DNA of 42,974 bases, taken from positions 1 through 42,974 of the forward strand of contig JASKKU010000004.1 of NCBI GenBank assembly GCA_030154045.1, given 5' to 3'. The notes beneath the pieces are model-generated. The model searched no databases. It was not told the origin of the DNA and saw nothing but the letters and a program-made list of their open reading frames with translations. Shown piece by piece: positions 7,285 through 15,896 of the stretch (within the stretch, counting starts at the first letter, position 1; the number at the start of each line of letters is the position of its first letter). Position numbers and translations under genes: made by a program. This DNA comes from Candidatus Woesearchaeota archaeon (GTDB lineage: Archaea > Nanobdellota > Nanobdellia > Woesearchaeales > JASKKU01).

Positions 7285-7674
7285 ATGCCTCACCAATGCG
7301 TACACTGCGGAGCAATCTATGAAGATAATGCTAAGGAGATTCTTGAAGGTTGTTCTCGCTGCGGTTCAAAATTGTTCTTCTATATTCGTAAAGAAAGGCT
7401 TGAAGAGTTGAAGAACTTTAGGACTAAGCTTTCTGAAGATGAGATAAAAAAGATTGAAGATGACATTTTGGATTTAATCGGGGAAGAAGTTGATAAAAAT
7501 AAGCCTGTTGTTCTTGATTTAGAAACCGTTAGGGTTGACAAAGAAGGAAAATACCTAATTGATTTGGTTAACTTATTCAAAGGTTCACCCTTAATTTACA
7601 AAGTGGCTGAGGGCAAGTACTATATAGACTTAAAGCAAAGTTTTGATTCTTTGAGAAAAGACAAGAAAAAATAA
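7285..7674 (+). CDS. oapC: Zinc-ribbon protein OapC (ArvC)
   Basis: A 129-residue protein with an N-terminal zinc ribbon (CVHC at 5-8, CSRC at 23-26) and the sequence IYEDNAKEILEGC typical of the DUF2072/OapC family. A charged helical linker and a C-terminal alpha-beta part follow (LETVRVDKEGKYLIDLVNLF). It is the third gene of the GTPase operon, 18 bases after OapB, with GAGAGTG as a weak ribosome binding site. Gene order is as in haloarchaea. Convergent with pelota across a T-rich 37-base gap. Confidence 0.85.
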   Translation: MPHQCVHCGAIYEDNAKEILEGCSRCGSKLFFYIRKERLEELKNFRTKLSEDEIKKIEDDILDLIGEEVDKNKPVVLDLETVRVDKEGKYLIDLVNLFKGSPLIYKVAEGKYYIDLKQSFDSLRKDKKK

Positions 7675-7711
7675 TTTTATTTTTACTTCTCTATTAAATT
7701 TGATTTTAAAT

Positions 7712-8734
7712 TTAATTAATATCATAACGCAGAATTGCTGCTATACCTCCAAGAGCATCTAGTTGTTTAGAGGCTTCCGGAGTAATTACTGTGACTTTTC
7801 CGTTCATTTGTTCTACCAGGTTCATGATTTCATTTAGTTCTTCAAAATTATCTTCATTCTTGAGTTCAATGATTTTCTTCTCGCTAACTATTAACTCATC
7901 CACAGCGCCAATACTTGCAGCGTTTTTAACCTCATTGAAACCATAGGCAATTTTATCATTCTTACTAATCCTAACAAGAACCTCATCAACTTTCTTTAAA
8001 TCACTTGCTATCTTGAGTTTTGACACCTCTTGCTTTATCTCATCGCTTAACAGCACTTCCCTTAATCCTGATTCGTTAATTGAACTGATACTTGTGAATA
8101 TGACTTTATTAGAAAGCTCCCTTTCGGCAAGTTCCTTGAGTTTGTTTTTGAACAAGAAAGAACAACCAATAATTACCGCATCCACATTTTTAGTAGTTAA
8201 AAATGATTTTATCTCTTTAATGAACTCTGTATAGTATTCTTTGTCTTCATTAATTCTTTTTGAGGAAGGAAAACTCTTTTTTGAAAGAATCTTTATGCCA
8301 GAATTTGTTGCTTCAGCAAACAACCAATCGTTTCTGTCAAAAAGCGCAATAAGAAACACATACTTGGCCTTTTTGCTCTCCTCAAGCTTATCCTTAAAAT
8401 AACTGTTTATCTCTTTTTTCTTTAATTCAATCTTGTCTCCGCTTTCCACATTGATGGATTGATATGAATTCTTGGGAACATCTTCGTGTTCCAGCAATGT
8501 TTTACCGAGAATCTTTAATTGATTTCCCTTGTACTCAACCTTTTCAACTTGTAATGTTGTGAAGAATACTATTTTCTTGACTTCCTTGCTGTTCTCTAAA
8601 CTTATTTTTCTATAAGCTTTTCCAGAAACCAAGTCGTCTTTAGAAATCATCAAGTATAGGTTCCATAAATCATCATCATTATCAATTAAAAATACAAATT
8701 CCTTATTCTTGAAATCTTCTTTTAAAACCTTCAT
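7712..8734 (-). CDS. pelA: mRNA surveillance protein Pelota
   Basis: Archaeal Pelota (Dom34), 340 residues, close to the usual 350. With aEF1A and ABCE1 it rescues stalled ribosomes by entering the A site. Three eRF1-like domains are recognisable: the Sm-like N-terminal domain (MKVLKEDF, then DLWNLYLMISKDDLVSGKAYRKI), a central domain, and the C-terminal domain with RISKNDKIAYGFNEVKNAASIGAVDELIVSE. A TATA-like GTTATAAAAA (minus strand, about 8763-8772) suggests a leaderless mRNA. Confidence 0.96.
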   Translation of the reverse strand: MKVLKEDFKNKEFVFLIDNDDDLWNLYLMISKDDLVSGKAYRKISLENSKEVKKIVFFTTLQVEKVEYKGNQLKILGKTLLEHEDVPKNSYQSINVESGDKIELKKKEINSYFKDKLEESKKAKYVFLIALFDRNDWLFAEATNSGIKILSKKSFPSSKRINEDKEYYTEFIKEIKSFLTTKNVDAVIIGCSFLFKNKLKELAERELSNKVIFTSISSINESGLREVLLSDEIKQEVSKLKIASDLKKVDEVLVRISKNDKIAYGFNEVKNAASIGAVDELIVSEKKIIELKNEDNFEELNEIMNLVEQMNGKVTVITPEASKQLDALGGIAAILRYDIN

Positions 8735-8822
8735 TGTTAATTGTTAAATTAATTCTCATTTTTATAACTTTGTATGCTTTGTAGGATAAACCTTTTAAAT
8801 ATCGTTCTTTTAACAAGTTCTG

Positions 8823-9785
8823 ATGATTTCATTAGGCATTGAAAGTACTGCTCATACTTTTGGAATAGGCATTGTTAATGAGAAGAAACAGGTTTTGGCG
8901 AATGTTAGAAACTCATATTCTAATCCTCAAGGCGGTATGATCCCTAACGAGCTGGCTGAACATCACATCTCAGTTTTTAAGCAAGTATTCAAAGAGGCTT
9001 TAGCAAGAGCATCAATAAAAGCAAAAGATATTGATATTATTTCATTTTCTCAAGGACCCGGAATAGGTCATGCTTTAAGAGTAGGTGCAGTGTTTGCAAG
9101 AAGTTTGGCTTTGCTTTTGGATAAACCTTTGATTGGCGTAAACCATTGTATAGCCCACTTGGAAATTGGAAAGATGCTGACTGAAGCAAAAGACCCTGTT
9201 CTATTGTATGTTTCAGGAGCAAATACTCAAATAATCGCCTTTGAATCTGGCAAGTATAGAATCTTCGGCGAAACATTAGATATGGGCTTGGGAAATTTCT
9301 TGGATACTTTTGCAAGAGAAGCAGGTATAGGTTTCCCAGGAGGACCTGTGATTGACAAACTTGCTCAAAAAGGTTCAAATTATATTGAACTGCCGTATGT
9401 TATTAAAGGGATGGATATCTCTTTAGGAGGCATTCTTACGAATCTTAAGTCAAAACTTAATAAGTATCCTTTAGAGGATTTGTGTTATTCTCTTCAGGAA
9501 ACGGTTTTTTCTATGATTTTAGAAGCAACAGAGAGGGCTATGGCGCATACGGGCAAGAACGAACTCTTGTTAGGTGGAGGGGTTGCTTGCAACAGGAGAT
9601 TACAAGAGATGGCAAGGATTATGGCTGAGGAAAGAAACGCGAAATGTTATGTCTTACCAAATGAGTTTAATGTAGATAATGGTGCTATGATTGCCTGGTT
9701 AGGTTTAGTAAACTATAAAAAAGGCAATCAATTAACTATTGAAGAAAGTAAAATTAAACCTTATTGGAGAACTGACGAGGTTTAG
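8823..9785 (+). CDS. kae1: KEOPS subunit Kae1, tRNA t6A synthesis
   Basis: Catalytic subunit of KEOPS, which transfers the threonylcarbamoyl group to A37 of ANN-decoding tRNAs. The metal-binding motif HCIAHLEIG supplies His108 and His112. The ASKHA nucleotide fold is seen in LGIESTAHTFGIGIV, YVSGANTQ and LLGGGVACNRRL; DNGAMIAWLG closes the site. At 320 residues it is Kae1 alone, not the Kae1-Bud32 fusion of some euryarchaea. The TATA box CTTTTAAAT (8792-8800) is centred 27 bases before the ATG, so the mRNA is probably leaderless. Confidence 0.97.
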   Translation: MISLGIESTAHTFGIGIVNEKKQVLANVRNSYSNPQGGMIPNELAEHHISVFKQVFKEALARASIKAKDIDIISFSQGPGIGHALRVGAVFARSLALLLDKPLIGVNHCIAHLEIGKMLTEAKDPVLLYVSGANTQIIAFESGKYRIFGETLDMGLGNFLDTFAREAGIGFPGGPVIDKLAQKGSNYIELPYVIKGMDISLGGILTNLKSKLNKYPLEDLCYSLQETVFSMILEATERAMAHTGKNELLLGGGVACNRRLQEMARIMAEERNAKCYVLPNEFNVDNGAMIAWLGLVNYKKGNQLTIEESKIKPYWRTDEV

Positions 9786-9799
9786 TTTTTGTGATAAAA

Positions 9800-9970
9800 A
9801 TGGCCTTGAAATGCGAGATATGTAACTCAAAGATTGAGAGAACTTTTCTGGGAAAGATTTTGGGCACAGTCATAAAAGATGAAAGAGGTAAATTGCATTA
9901 TGTTTGCTCAAACTGTCAGGCTGCGTTCAATAACGATAAAGTTAAAATGCTAGAAGAAATTCAAAAATAG
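9800..9970 (+). CDS. Small zinc-ribbon protein
   Basis: A 56-residue protein translated from ATG 9800 to TAG. Two CxxC pairs (Cys5/8 in CEIC, Cys36/39 in CSNC) flank a Gly/Lys-rich linker, a classical small zinc ribbon. It begins 14 bases after kae1 and 10 bases before a glycosyltransferase, so it is probably in the same operon. I do not recognise the family beyond the fold. Paired cysteines and tight spacing support a real gene. Confidence 0.8.
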   Translation: MALKCEICNSKIERTFLGKILGTVIKDERGKLHYVCSNCQAAFNNDKVKMLEEIQK

Positions 9971-9980
9971 ATTGTAAAAA

Positions 9981-10673
9981 ATGAAAAGCAATAAAATCTT
10001 CATAGTTATCCCTGCATATAATGAACACAAAAGTTTGCCAAAGGTTCTCTCAGAATTGAAATCCGCAGGCTACAAAAACATTGTTCTGGTTGATGATGGT
10101 TCTTCTGATGATACATCCTTAATAGGAATAAAAAACAATGTCTATACTTTAAGGCATCCTGTTAACTTAGGCCAAGGCGCTGCTTTAAGAACAGGAATCC
10201 TGTTTGCTTTAAAACAAGGAGCAGACATTATCATTACCTTTGATGCTGACGGCCAACATCAAGTTTCAGATATAAAGAATTTGGTTAAACCTATAATTGA
10301 AGGCAAAGCTGAGGTTGTATTAGGTTCAAGATTTTGCAAAGGCTCAAGGGTTGAAAATATCCCTTTATCTAGAAAAATATTGCTTAAACTAGCAGTCCTG
10401 TTTACAAGAGTTATGTCCAATATTAAAGTTACAGACACGCATAATGGTCTAAGAGCGCTTTCAAGAAGAGCTGCTGAAAAAATAAATATTACCATAAACG
10501 GAATGGCGCACGCCTCAGAGATCTTAGATGAGGTCTCAAAACATAACCTCTCTTTTGTAGAAGTTCCGGTTACCATAAAGTATACAGAATATTCATTAAA
10601 GAAAGGTCAATCAAAGCTTAACGCTTTTAGGATTGCTTTTAGATTTATTATAAAAAAACTATTAGATTGGTGA
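9981..10673 (+). CDS. Family 2 glycosyltransferase, dolichyl-phosphate sugar synthase-like
   Basis: A 230-residue GT-A enzyme. VIPAYNE at 9-15, the nucleotide-binding VDDGSSDDT around 37-45, NLGQGAALRTG at 62-72 and the metal-binding DADGQH at 88-93 are the DPM1/DPG family signature. These enzymes move a sugar from a nucleotide donor to a polyprenyl phosphate carrier for glycan assembly outside the cell. No membrane segment is present in the protein, but the next gene is a DUF2304 membrane protein, a frequent partner. Donor sugar cannot be read from sequence. Confidence 0.92.
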   Translation: MKSNKIFIVIPAYNEHKSLPKVLSELKSAGYKNIVLVDDGSSDDTSLIGIKNNVYTLRHPVNLGQGAALRTGILFALKQGADIIITFDADGQHQVSDIKNLVKPIIEGKAEVVLGSRFCKGSRVENIPLSRKILLKLAVLFTRVMSNIKVTDTHNGLRALSRRAAEKINITINGMAHASEILDEVSKHNLSFVEVPVTIKYTEYSLKKGQSKLNAFRIAFRFIIKKLLDW

Positions 10674-10677
10674 AAAC

Positions 10678-11034
10678 ATGAACCTGTTTCAGATTATACT
10701 GATATTTTTTGGATTGTCTTTAATGCTTCTTTCAAGCATGCTTTACTCCTACAGGAAAATCTCTAAAGGCTTTTTGGTTACTCTTGTTTTTTCATCTTTA
10801 ATTTTAATTATTGTTGCTCTTTTTCCGGACTTCACCTTTGTTCTATCTAAAATCTTGGGAGTAAGCCGTGGCGCTGACGCAGTTGTTTATTTAGCAATAC
10901 TTTTCCTATTTTTAATGTTAGTTAGAACAAACATTAAAATAATGGAACTTGAACTTAAACTTACTAAATTAGTGCGTAACTTGGCCATAGAAAACGCAAA
11001 GTTTCCTAAGAAAAATAAAAAAAGGAGCAAATAA
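10678..11034 (+). CDS. DUF2304 membrane protein
   Basis: A 118-residue protein with three hydrophobic segments (about residues 3-21, 32-53 and 67-81) and a basic C-terminal tail, matching DUF2304. These proteins are commonly encoded beside polyprenyl-phosphate glycosyltransferases and may anchor them at the membrane; the exact function is unproven. It starts 4 bases after the glycosyltransferase stop. It is convergent with the beta-helix gene, with 2 bases between the stops. Confidence 0.82.
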   Translation: MNLFQIILIFFGLSLMLLSSMLYSYRKISKGFLVTLVFSSLILIIVALFPDFTFVLSKILGVSRGADAVVYLAILFLFLMLVRTNIKIMELELKLTKLVRNLAIENAKFPKKNKKRSK

Positions 11035-11036
11035 GT

Positions 11037-12392
11037 TTATCTTCTCTTTCTTTTTCTTCTATAACTCTTATTTTTAGTTGTTGTCAATAACTTTACTTCA
11101 GCATAGATTAATGCAAGAATTACAATAATAATTCCAAGAACGATAATGTGCTTTAATGAACTCTTTGATAATAAACTCTCTTTCTTATAAACTGGGATAC
11201 TGATATTGAGAGTTTTCTGTGTAGATATTAATGGTTTTATGTTTTCGGTTACAATTTTATTTGAGCCATTTAGTATAATATATTCAACAGTTGCATTGTC
11301 CTTATAGATTGCATTGCCTTTTAACAACTCTTTTTTGATAGACACATTAATTTTAGAATCCTCAATTAAACTTTTGCTTTTGTTAACTTCTTGAAAATCA
11401 GCAAAAACACTCCCGCTTGTTTGTATTAAAAACAAGTATTTTTTTATGTTCTCAATTGAACCAACCGTTATATTGATGTTGCTTGAATTCTTTATTAAGT
11501 AAGCAATATCTGAAGTGAATATTGAATTTTTATCAAAGAACAAATCTATTCCATTATTGCAAAATACACCAACTTGTGATTTATTTATTAAATTCTGATA
11601 AAATAAGCCTTTGTTTAATGAAGTTATAGATATGCCTTGGGTCGTATTTTCAAGGATGTTGTTTAAAAATTCAGCTTGATTATTTTTTAGAATCTCAATT
11701 CCTAAAAGTGAATTCTTAATTAAATTTTCTTTAATTGTAGGAACATAATTCTTTTCTAATCTAATGGCAGAACCACTACAATGCGCAAAAGTATTTCCCT
11801 CTATATTTAAGTAATAACCTATGTTTGAATCTATGCAATGACTAAAGTTTGTAGATATATAATTTTTTTCCAGTTTTAAACTAACAACATTCTCAGAAAT
11901 AACAGCTCTTTGTTGTGCTTCGATTTTGGATTTGATTATGTATATTCTTGAAGACGAGAGTACAGAAATGCCTTCAAGAACTCCTTTTATATAGCATGAA
12001 CTTATGCTTACATCTTGCGAGTTTTTTATTTTTATACCCATATAACCATCCTTTATAATTACATTTTTTATTGTGATGTTCCTCAGATTGTTGGTCGAAT
12101 TACCATTTACTAATATCGCTTTTTCACCTTTCTCAAAGAATCCATAGATTGTGTTCATTCTTCCATCTATAAGAACATTACTTGTATTGATTTCTAAACA
12201 TATTTTTTCCTTAGGGTCAACAGTCATGCTTTGGTTTAAGATATATATCCCTGGTTTTGTTATTTTTGTACATTCGCTTAGATACGTAACCTTACTAGGA
12301 GTTGCAATTACAAAGTCTATTGAGATTAAAGAGTTTAAAAGGAGAATCAAAAACCCAATAAAAATCCAAAAATTATTTTTAGTTCTTAGCAT
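11037..12392 (-). CDS. Secreted beta-helix (NosD-like) surface protein
   Basis: A 451-residue protein: a signal peptide or membrane anchor at about 8-30, then many short repeats of the right-handed parallel beta-helix type (runs such as NLRNITIKNVIIKDGYMGIKI and LEKNYI), then a C-terminal membrane segment near 415-437 ending in RRKRKRR. The layout suggests a surface protein whose helix faces outward. Several NxS/T sequons occur. Relatives are called NosD or PbH1-repeat proteins and often bind or modify polysaccharides, but no catalytic residues are identifiable. A TATA box (about 12414-12422, minus strand) lies 26 bases from the ATG. Confidence 0.85.
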   Translation of the reverse strand: MLRTKNNFWIFIGFLILLLNSLISIDFVIATPSKVTYLSECTKITKPGIYILNQSMTVDPKEKICLEINTSNVLIDGRMNTIYGFFEKGEKAILVNGNSTNNLRNITIKNVIIKDGYMGIKIKNSQDVSISSCYIKGVLEGISVLSSSRIYIIKSKIEAQQRAVISENVVSLKLEKNYISTNFSHCIDSNIGYYLNIEGNTFAHCSGSAIRLEKNYVPTIKENLIKNSLLGIEILKNNQAEFLNNILENTTQGISITSLNKGLFYQNLINKSQVGVFCNNGIDLFFDKNSIFTSDIAYLIKNSSNINITVGSIENIKKYLFLIQTSGSVFADFQEVNKSKSLIEDSKINVSIKKELLKGNAIYKDNATVEYIILNGSNKIVTENIKPLISTQKTLNISIPVYKKESLLSKSSLKHIIVLGIIIVILALIYAEVKLLTTTKNKSYRRKRKRR

Positions 12393-12493
12393 GGTCTTAC
12401 TTTAGAAACTTTTGTTTAAAAATTTTGCCACAAAGACTTACTAAAACTAATAATGAAAAAATTTTATAAACTCTTATTTTAAATTAAGATTTA

Positions 12494-13525
12494 ATGGATG
12501 TAAAAATATCTAAGGATAGAAATATTATAGTAATCTTAATTTTGTTGTCAATATTTGCGTTAATAATTATTTCTCCGATTTTCAAACAAATTCTGTCTTC
12601 AATTATCTTAACAATAGTAATTTACCCAATTTATTCGGCAATAAAGAAACGATTAAAATCGAGCTGGATATCTGCCTTGATAGTTGTTTTAATATTGATT
12701 TTATTAAGCGCACTTTCTATTTTTGCAATTAGCCGTTCTTTACTTACAGAGACTTATAATTTATTCTATTCTAAAGATTTTGATTTAAGCGGTTATCTCT
12801 CAGGTTCAAAGTTAGAGAGCTTGCCTTTTTATTCTCAACTTGTGGAAAGTTCTCAATCCATAAAAGCAATAATTCTCTCAAAGATAACTGATCTGGTAAC
12901 GAGCATTCCTAGTTTGATATTTAATTATATTATTGTTTTGGCAATAACCTTCTTTTTGTTGATTGATGGAGTGAAAGGTATAAAATCCATTGCAAACTTA
13001 AAGTTAATTCGTAAAAAGCATTATAACTTCTTCATGGAAGAGATTATTAAGATAACTTATGGAATTGTTTATGGCCAAATCTTAGTTGCAATAGTCCAAG
13101 GTTTTGTTGGCGGTTTAGGTATCTTTACAGGCTCTAAATTGTTTGGAATTTCAAACGCTTCTCCGATTATTTGGGGTAGTTTAATGGCGCTTTCAGCATT
13201 GATTCCAATCTTTGGGACTGGATTAATTTGGGGACCATTATCTTTCTTTAGGATTTATCAAGGCTTCTTGCTAGGTGATAGAAGCTTAATCTTTTATGGT
13301 ATCTTTATTTTATTATGGGGCGCAATCTTTGTAGCAAACATTGATGGTGTAATTAGGCCATTCTTTGTAAGTTCTAGGATAAAAGTGCATCCCTTGATAG
13401 TTCTTATTGGAGCAATTGGTGGTCTGATGAAATTAGGGTTTATTGGTGTTTTTGTCGGTCCTTTAATCTTGGGATTGCTAATAAAATCAATAGACTTGTT
13501 TTTTATACCTGAACAAAGAAAATAA
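12494..13525 (+). CDS. AI-2E family transporter (PF01594-type permease)
   Basis: A 343-residue membrane protein with about eight hydrophobic segments. The organisation fits the AI-2E family: two N-terminal helices, an extracytoplasmic stretch (about 90-125), then helices around GIVYGQILVAIVQGFVGGLG and the conserved end (FVGPLILGLL). Members are proposed exporters or Na+/H+ antiporters; the substrate here is unknown. The TATA box TTTATAAA (12463-12470) is centred 27 bases before the ATG and no ribosome binding site is seen. It is followed at 13 bases by AMP phosphorylase. Confidence 0.9.
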   Translation: MDVKISKDRNIIVILILLSIFALIIISPIFKQILSSIILTIVIYPIYSAIKKRLKSSWISALIVVLILILLSALSIFAISRSLLTETYNLFYSKDFDLSGYLSGSKLESLPFYSQLVESSQSIKAIILSKITDLVTSIPSLIFNYIIVLAITFFLLIDGVKGIKSIANLKLIRKKHYNFFMEEIIKITYGIVYGQILVAIVQGFVGGLGIFTGSKLFGISNASPIIWGSLMALSALIPIFGTGLIWGPLSFFRIYQGFLLGDRSLIFYGIFILLWGAIFVANIDGVIRPFFVSSRIKVHPLIVLIGAIGGLMKLGFIGVFVGPLILGLLIKSIDLFFIPEQRK

Positions 13526-13538
13526 AAGAGGTGATTCT

Positions 13539-15026
13539 GTGAAGTTAAAGCCAAAGTACATACAAATTTCTTCTGGAGGACCGCTTGTAGCGATACTGAA
13601 TCTAAAAGATTGTGAAGAAAATGACATTCATAGAGGCGATAGGATTCAAATTTCTTCACGTTCAAAATCTACTGTTGCAATAGTTGATACCACTTTGGAT
13701 AACGATTTTATTGCACAAGGAGAAATTGGTTTTACTTACGAGCTGTCAAAGAAAATAAGTACAAAAGCAACGGTTTCTGTTCAGCCAATCGGAAAACCCT
13801 ATTCTTTAAACTATATCAAGAAAAAACTTGATGGCTATGAATTAAATGATAAAGAAATCTTCCAAATAATTAAGGATATTGTTGATAACAAGCTTAGCGA
13901 GGTAGAAATAGCTTACTTTGCTGCTGCAGGTTATGTCAGAAAGTTTACTTTTAAAGAAACTGTGGCTTTAACAGAGGCAATGGTGAATACAGGTTCAATC
14001 CTTAAACTTGATTCCAAGATTGTTTTAGATAAGCATTGCATAGGCGGAGTTGCCGGGAATAGAACAACTATGTTAGTTGTGCCTATATTAGCATCTCTAG
14101 GATTTACTATCCCAAAGACTTCCTCAAGAAGCATAACAAGTCCTGCAGGTACTGCTGATACAATGGAGGTTTTGGCTAATGTTGCTTTAGATTTAAAAGA
14201 TGTTAAACGTGTAGTAAAGAAGACTAATGGTTGTATTGCTTGGGGTGGGGCTTTATCCTTGGCGCCTGCTGACGATGCAATTATTAGGGTTGAACATCCT
14301 CTAGCAATCGATGCAGTTGGTCAGATGATTGCTAGTGTTTTAGCTAAGAAGAAATCTGTTTCAAGCACTCATGTTTTAATTGATATCCCTTATGGTAGAG
14401 GTTCAAAAGTTGATAATTTGAAAAAGGCAAAAAAGCTTGGGGACCTTTTTATTGCAGTGGGCAAAAAAATCGGATTAAAAATCAAGGTAGTTTTTACAAA
14501 TGGCAAAGAACCGATAGGTAATGGTATTGGTCCTGCTCTAGAAGCTCGAGATGTACTGTATGTGCTTACAAATCATGAGAAACAACCTTTAGACTTAAGG
14601 GAAAAGGCTTTAATGCTTGCAGGCGAGCTCATTGAGCTGGCCACTAAGAGAAAGAACGGTTATTCTTTAGCAAAGAAAGCTCTTGATTCAGGACTTGCTT
14701 ATAAAAAGATGGTTGAAATCATCAAAGCACAGGGAAAAAAGGTCACAAAACCAGAAGAGATTGGATTATCACAGCATTATTTTGATGTCAAATCCGACAA
14801 ATCAGGAGTTATCAAATACCTAAATAACAGACTCATTTCAGATATTGCTTTAATTGCAGGAGCTCCAAAGGACAAACTTGCAGGAGTTTATTTATACAAG
14901 CATACAAAACATCAAATCAAGAAAGGGGAAACTTTATTTAGAGTGTATGCTGAGAATAAAGATAAACTTAACTTTGCGAAAGAATTTTATAGGAGAAATA
15001 AAAATAAATTCTTTGAGTTAAAATGA
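13539..15026 (+). CDS. deoA: AMP phosphorylase
   Basis: A 495-residue enzyme of the thymidine phosphorylase-like family: AMP + phosphate = adenine + ribose 1,5-bisphosphate. It is the first step of the archaeal nucleotide salvage route that continues through ribose 1,5-bisphosphate isomerase and type III RuBisCO; neither is in this window. The archaeal N-terminal domain is followed by LDKHCIGGVAGNRT (about 162-175) and SRSITSPAGTADTMEVL (about 196-212). Length matches archaeal AMP phosphorylases (about 500), not bacterial DeoA. The start is GTG, with AGAGGTGA upstream. It overlaps the lipoprotein gene by 4 bases. Confidence 0.95.
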   Translation: MKLKPKYIQISSGGPLVAILNLKDCEENDIHRGDRIQISSRSKSTVAIVDTTLDNDFIAQGEIGFTYELSKKISTKATVSVQPIGKPYSLNYIKKKLDGYELNDKEIFQIIKDIVDNKLSEVEIAYFAAAGYVRKFTFKETVALTEAMVNTGSILKLDSKIVLDKHCIGGVAGNRTTMLVVPILASLGFTIPKTSSRSITSPAGTADTMEVLANVALDLKDVKRVVKKTNGCIAWGGALSLAPADDAIIRVEHPLAIDAVGQMIASVLAKKKSVSSTHVLIDIPYGRGSKVDNLKKAKKLGDLFIAVGKKIGLKIKVVFTNGKEPIGNGIGPALEARDVLYVLTNHEKQPLDLREKALMLAGELIELATKRKNGYSLAKKALDSGLAYKKMVEIIKAQGKKVTKPEEIGLSQHYFDVKSDKSGVIKYLNNRLISDIALIAGAPKDKLAGVYLYKHTKHQIKKGETLFRVYAENKDKLNFAKEFYRRNKNKFFELK

Positions 15027-15823
15027 ACAGAAAAATTTTGATGTTTTTGATATTTTCTTTAACTTTGTTAGTTTTAACTTCCTGCGTTTCAAAAGAAAAT
15101 GCTTCATCTTCAAATGAAAGCCCCATTAAAGTTTTTGTTAACGAATCTTTAAATACCTTAACTAACTCTTCAAAAGAATCTGAGAATCATGAGTTAGAGA
15201 ACACTACTGAGCCAAAAGTTGAGTTCTGCAATAAAACAATTGTAAAGAATATTACAAGGATTATAGAAAAACGCATTAACATTACGACTTGTAATGTTTC
15301 TGATTATAATTTTTCAATTTCTGCAACATATGGGAAATGGTTGAAAGAGCAAGAGCTTTACACAAATGATTTTAAATGGTATTATGTCAAGAATATTAAT
15401 GTATACAACCCTTATGATAAAATCGTTGTGCTTGAGCTTTGTTTGCATTTTTACAAACACATCTGGTTAAACTACTCAAAAGAGGTTCAAGACCCAATCT
15501 GTTTTACACGGGACATTTATCCAAGAAGCTCTACAGGCACATCGTATAAATGGTATATTGATAAAGATGAGGACTTATTCTATAACCTATCAATTGAAAA
15601 AATTTTAGACTTTAACGAGTCTGTAAATTATTTTGAAGAGAAAACCAAGAGACAAACTTCTGATGGAGTTCCTTTGATTTTAAGCAAGGAAATATTAAGC
15701 AAGATAGGCGGTTGTTTTATTAACAAAACAAAAGTGGTTCTTGAGAATATAACTGTTCAAGAAAAAGAGAACATAACTGTGCCCTGCTCTGAATTGGAAA
15801 ACCAGACTTCTAATAATTCTTAA
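15023..15823 (+). CDS. Putative lipoprotein with N-glycosylation sequons
   Basis: A 266-residue secreted protein. The signal peptide ends in a lipobox-like LTSC (Cys21), so lipid attachment or another Cys-linked anchor is plausible. The rest has many NxS/T sequons, a Ser/Asn/Glu-rich linker (about 25-60) and a more compact Tyr/Trp-rich middle (WYYVKNINVYNPYDKIVVLELCLHF in part), perhaps an Ig-like fold. Four or more cysteines occur in the exported part. It starts inside the last codons of AMP phosphorylase (ATGA overlap), an odd pairing. Family not recognised. Confidence 0.7.
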   Translation: MNRKILMFLIFSLTLLVLTSCVSKENASSSNESPIKVFVNESLNTLTNSSKESENHELENTTEPKVEFCNKTIVKNITRIIEKRINITTCNVSDYNFSISATYGKWLKEQELYTNDFKWYYVKNINVYNPYDKIVVLELCLHFYKHIWLNYSKEVQDPICFTRDIYPRSSTGTSYKWYIDKDEDLFYNLSIEKILDFNESVNYFEEKTKRQTSDGVPLILSKEILSKIGGCFINKTKVVLENITVQEKENITVPCSELENQTSNNS

Positions 15824-15852
15824 TTTTTTCTTAATGTTTTTTCTTAATTTTT
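15824..15852 (+). terminator. Oligo-T terminator
   Basis: Three T-runs of 6, 6 and 5 bases (15824-15829, 15837-15842, 15848-15852) separated by CTTAA-type spacers lie directly after the lipoprotein stop. Repeated T-tracts are the archaeal intrinsic termination signal. The SRP54 promoter follows at once. Confidence 0.6.
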
Positions 15853-15865
15853 GTTAAACACAACA

Positions 15866-15874
15866 TTTTTAAAA
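15866..15874 (+). promoter_or_regulatory. SRP54 promoter TATA box
   Basis: TTTTTAAAA, centred 27 bases before the ATG at 15897, with no ribosome binding site visible. This fits a leaderless SRP54 mRNA. Confidence 0.5.
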
Positions 15875-15896
15875 TCCCGTTCTGCCTTAATCTTAC

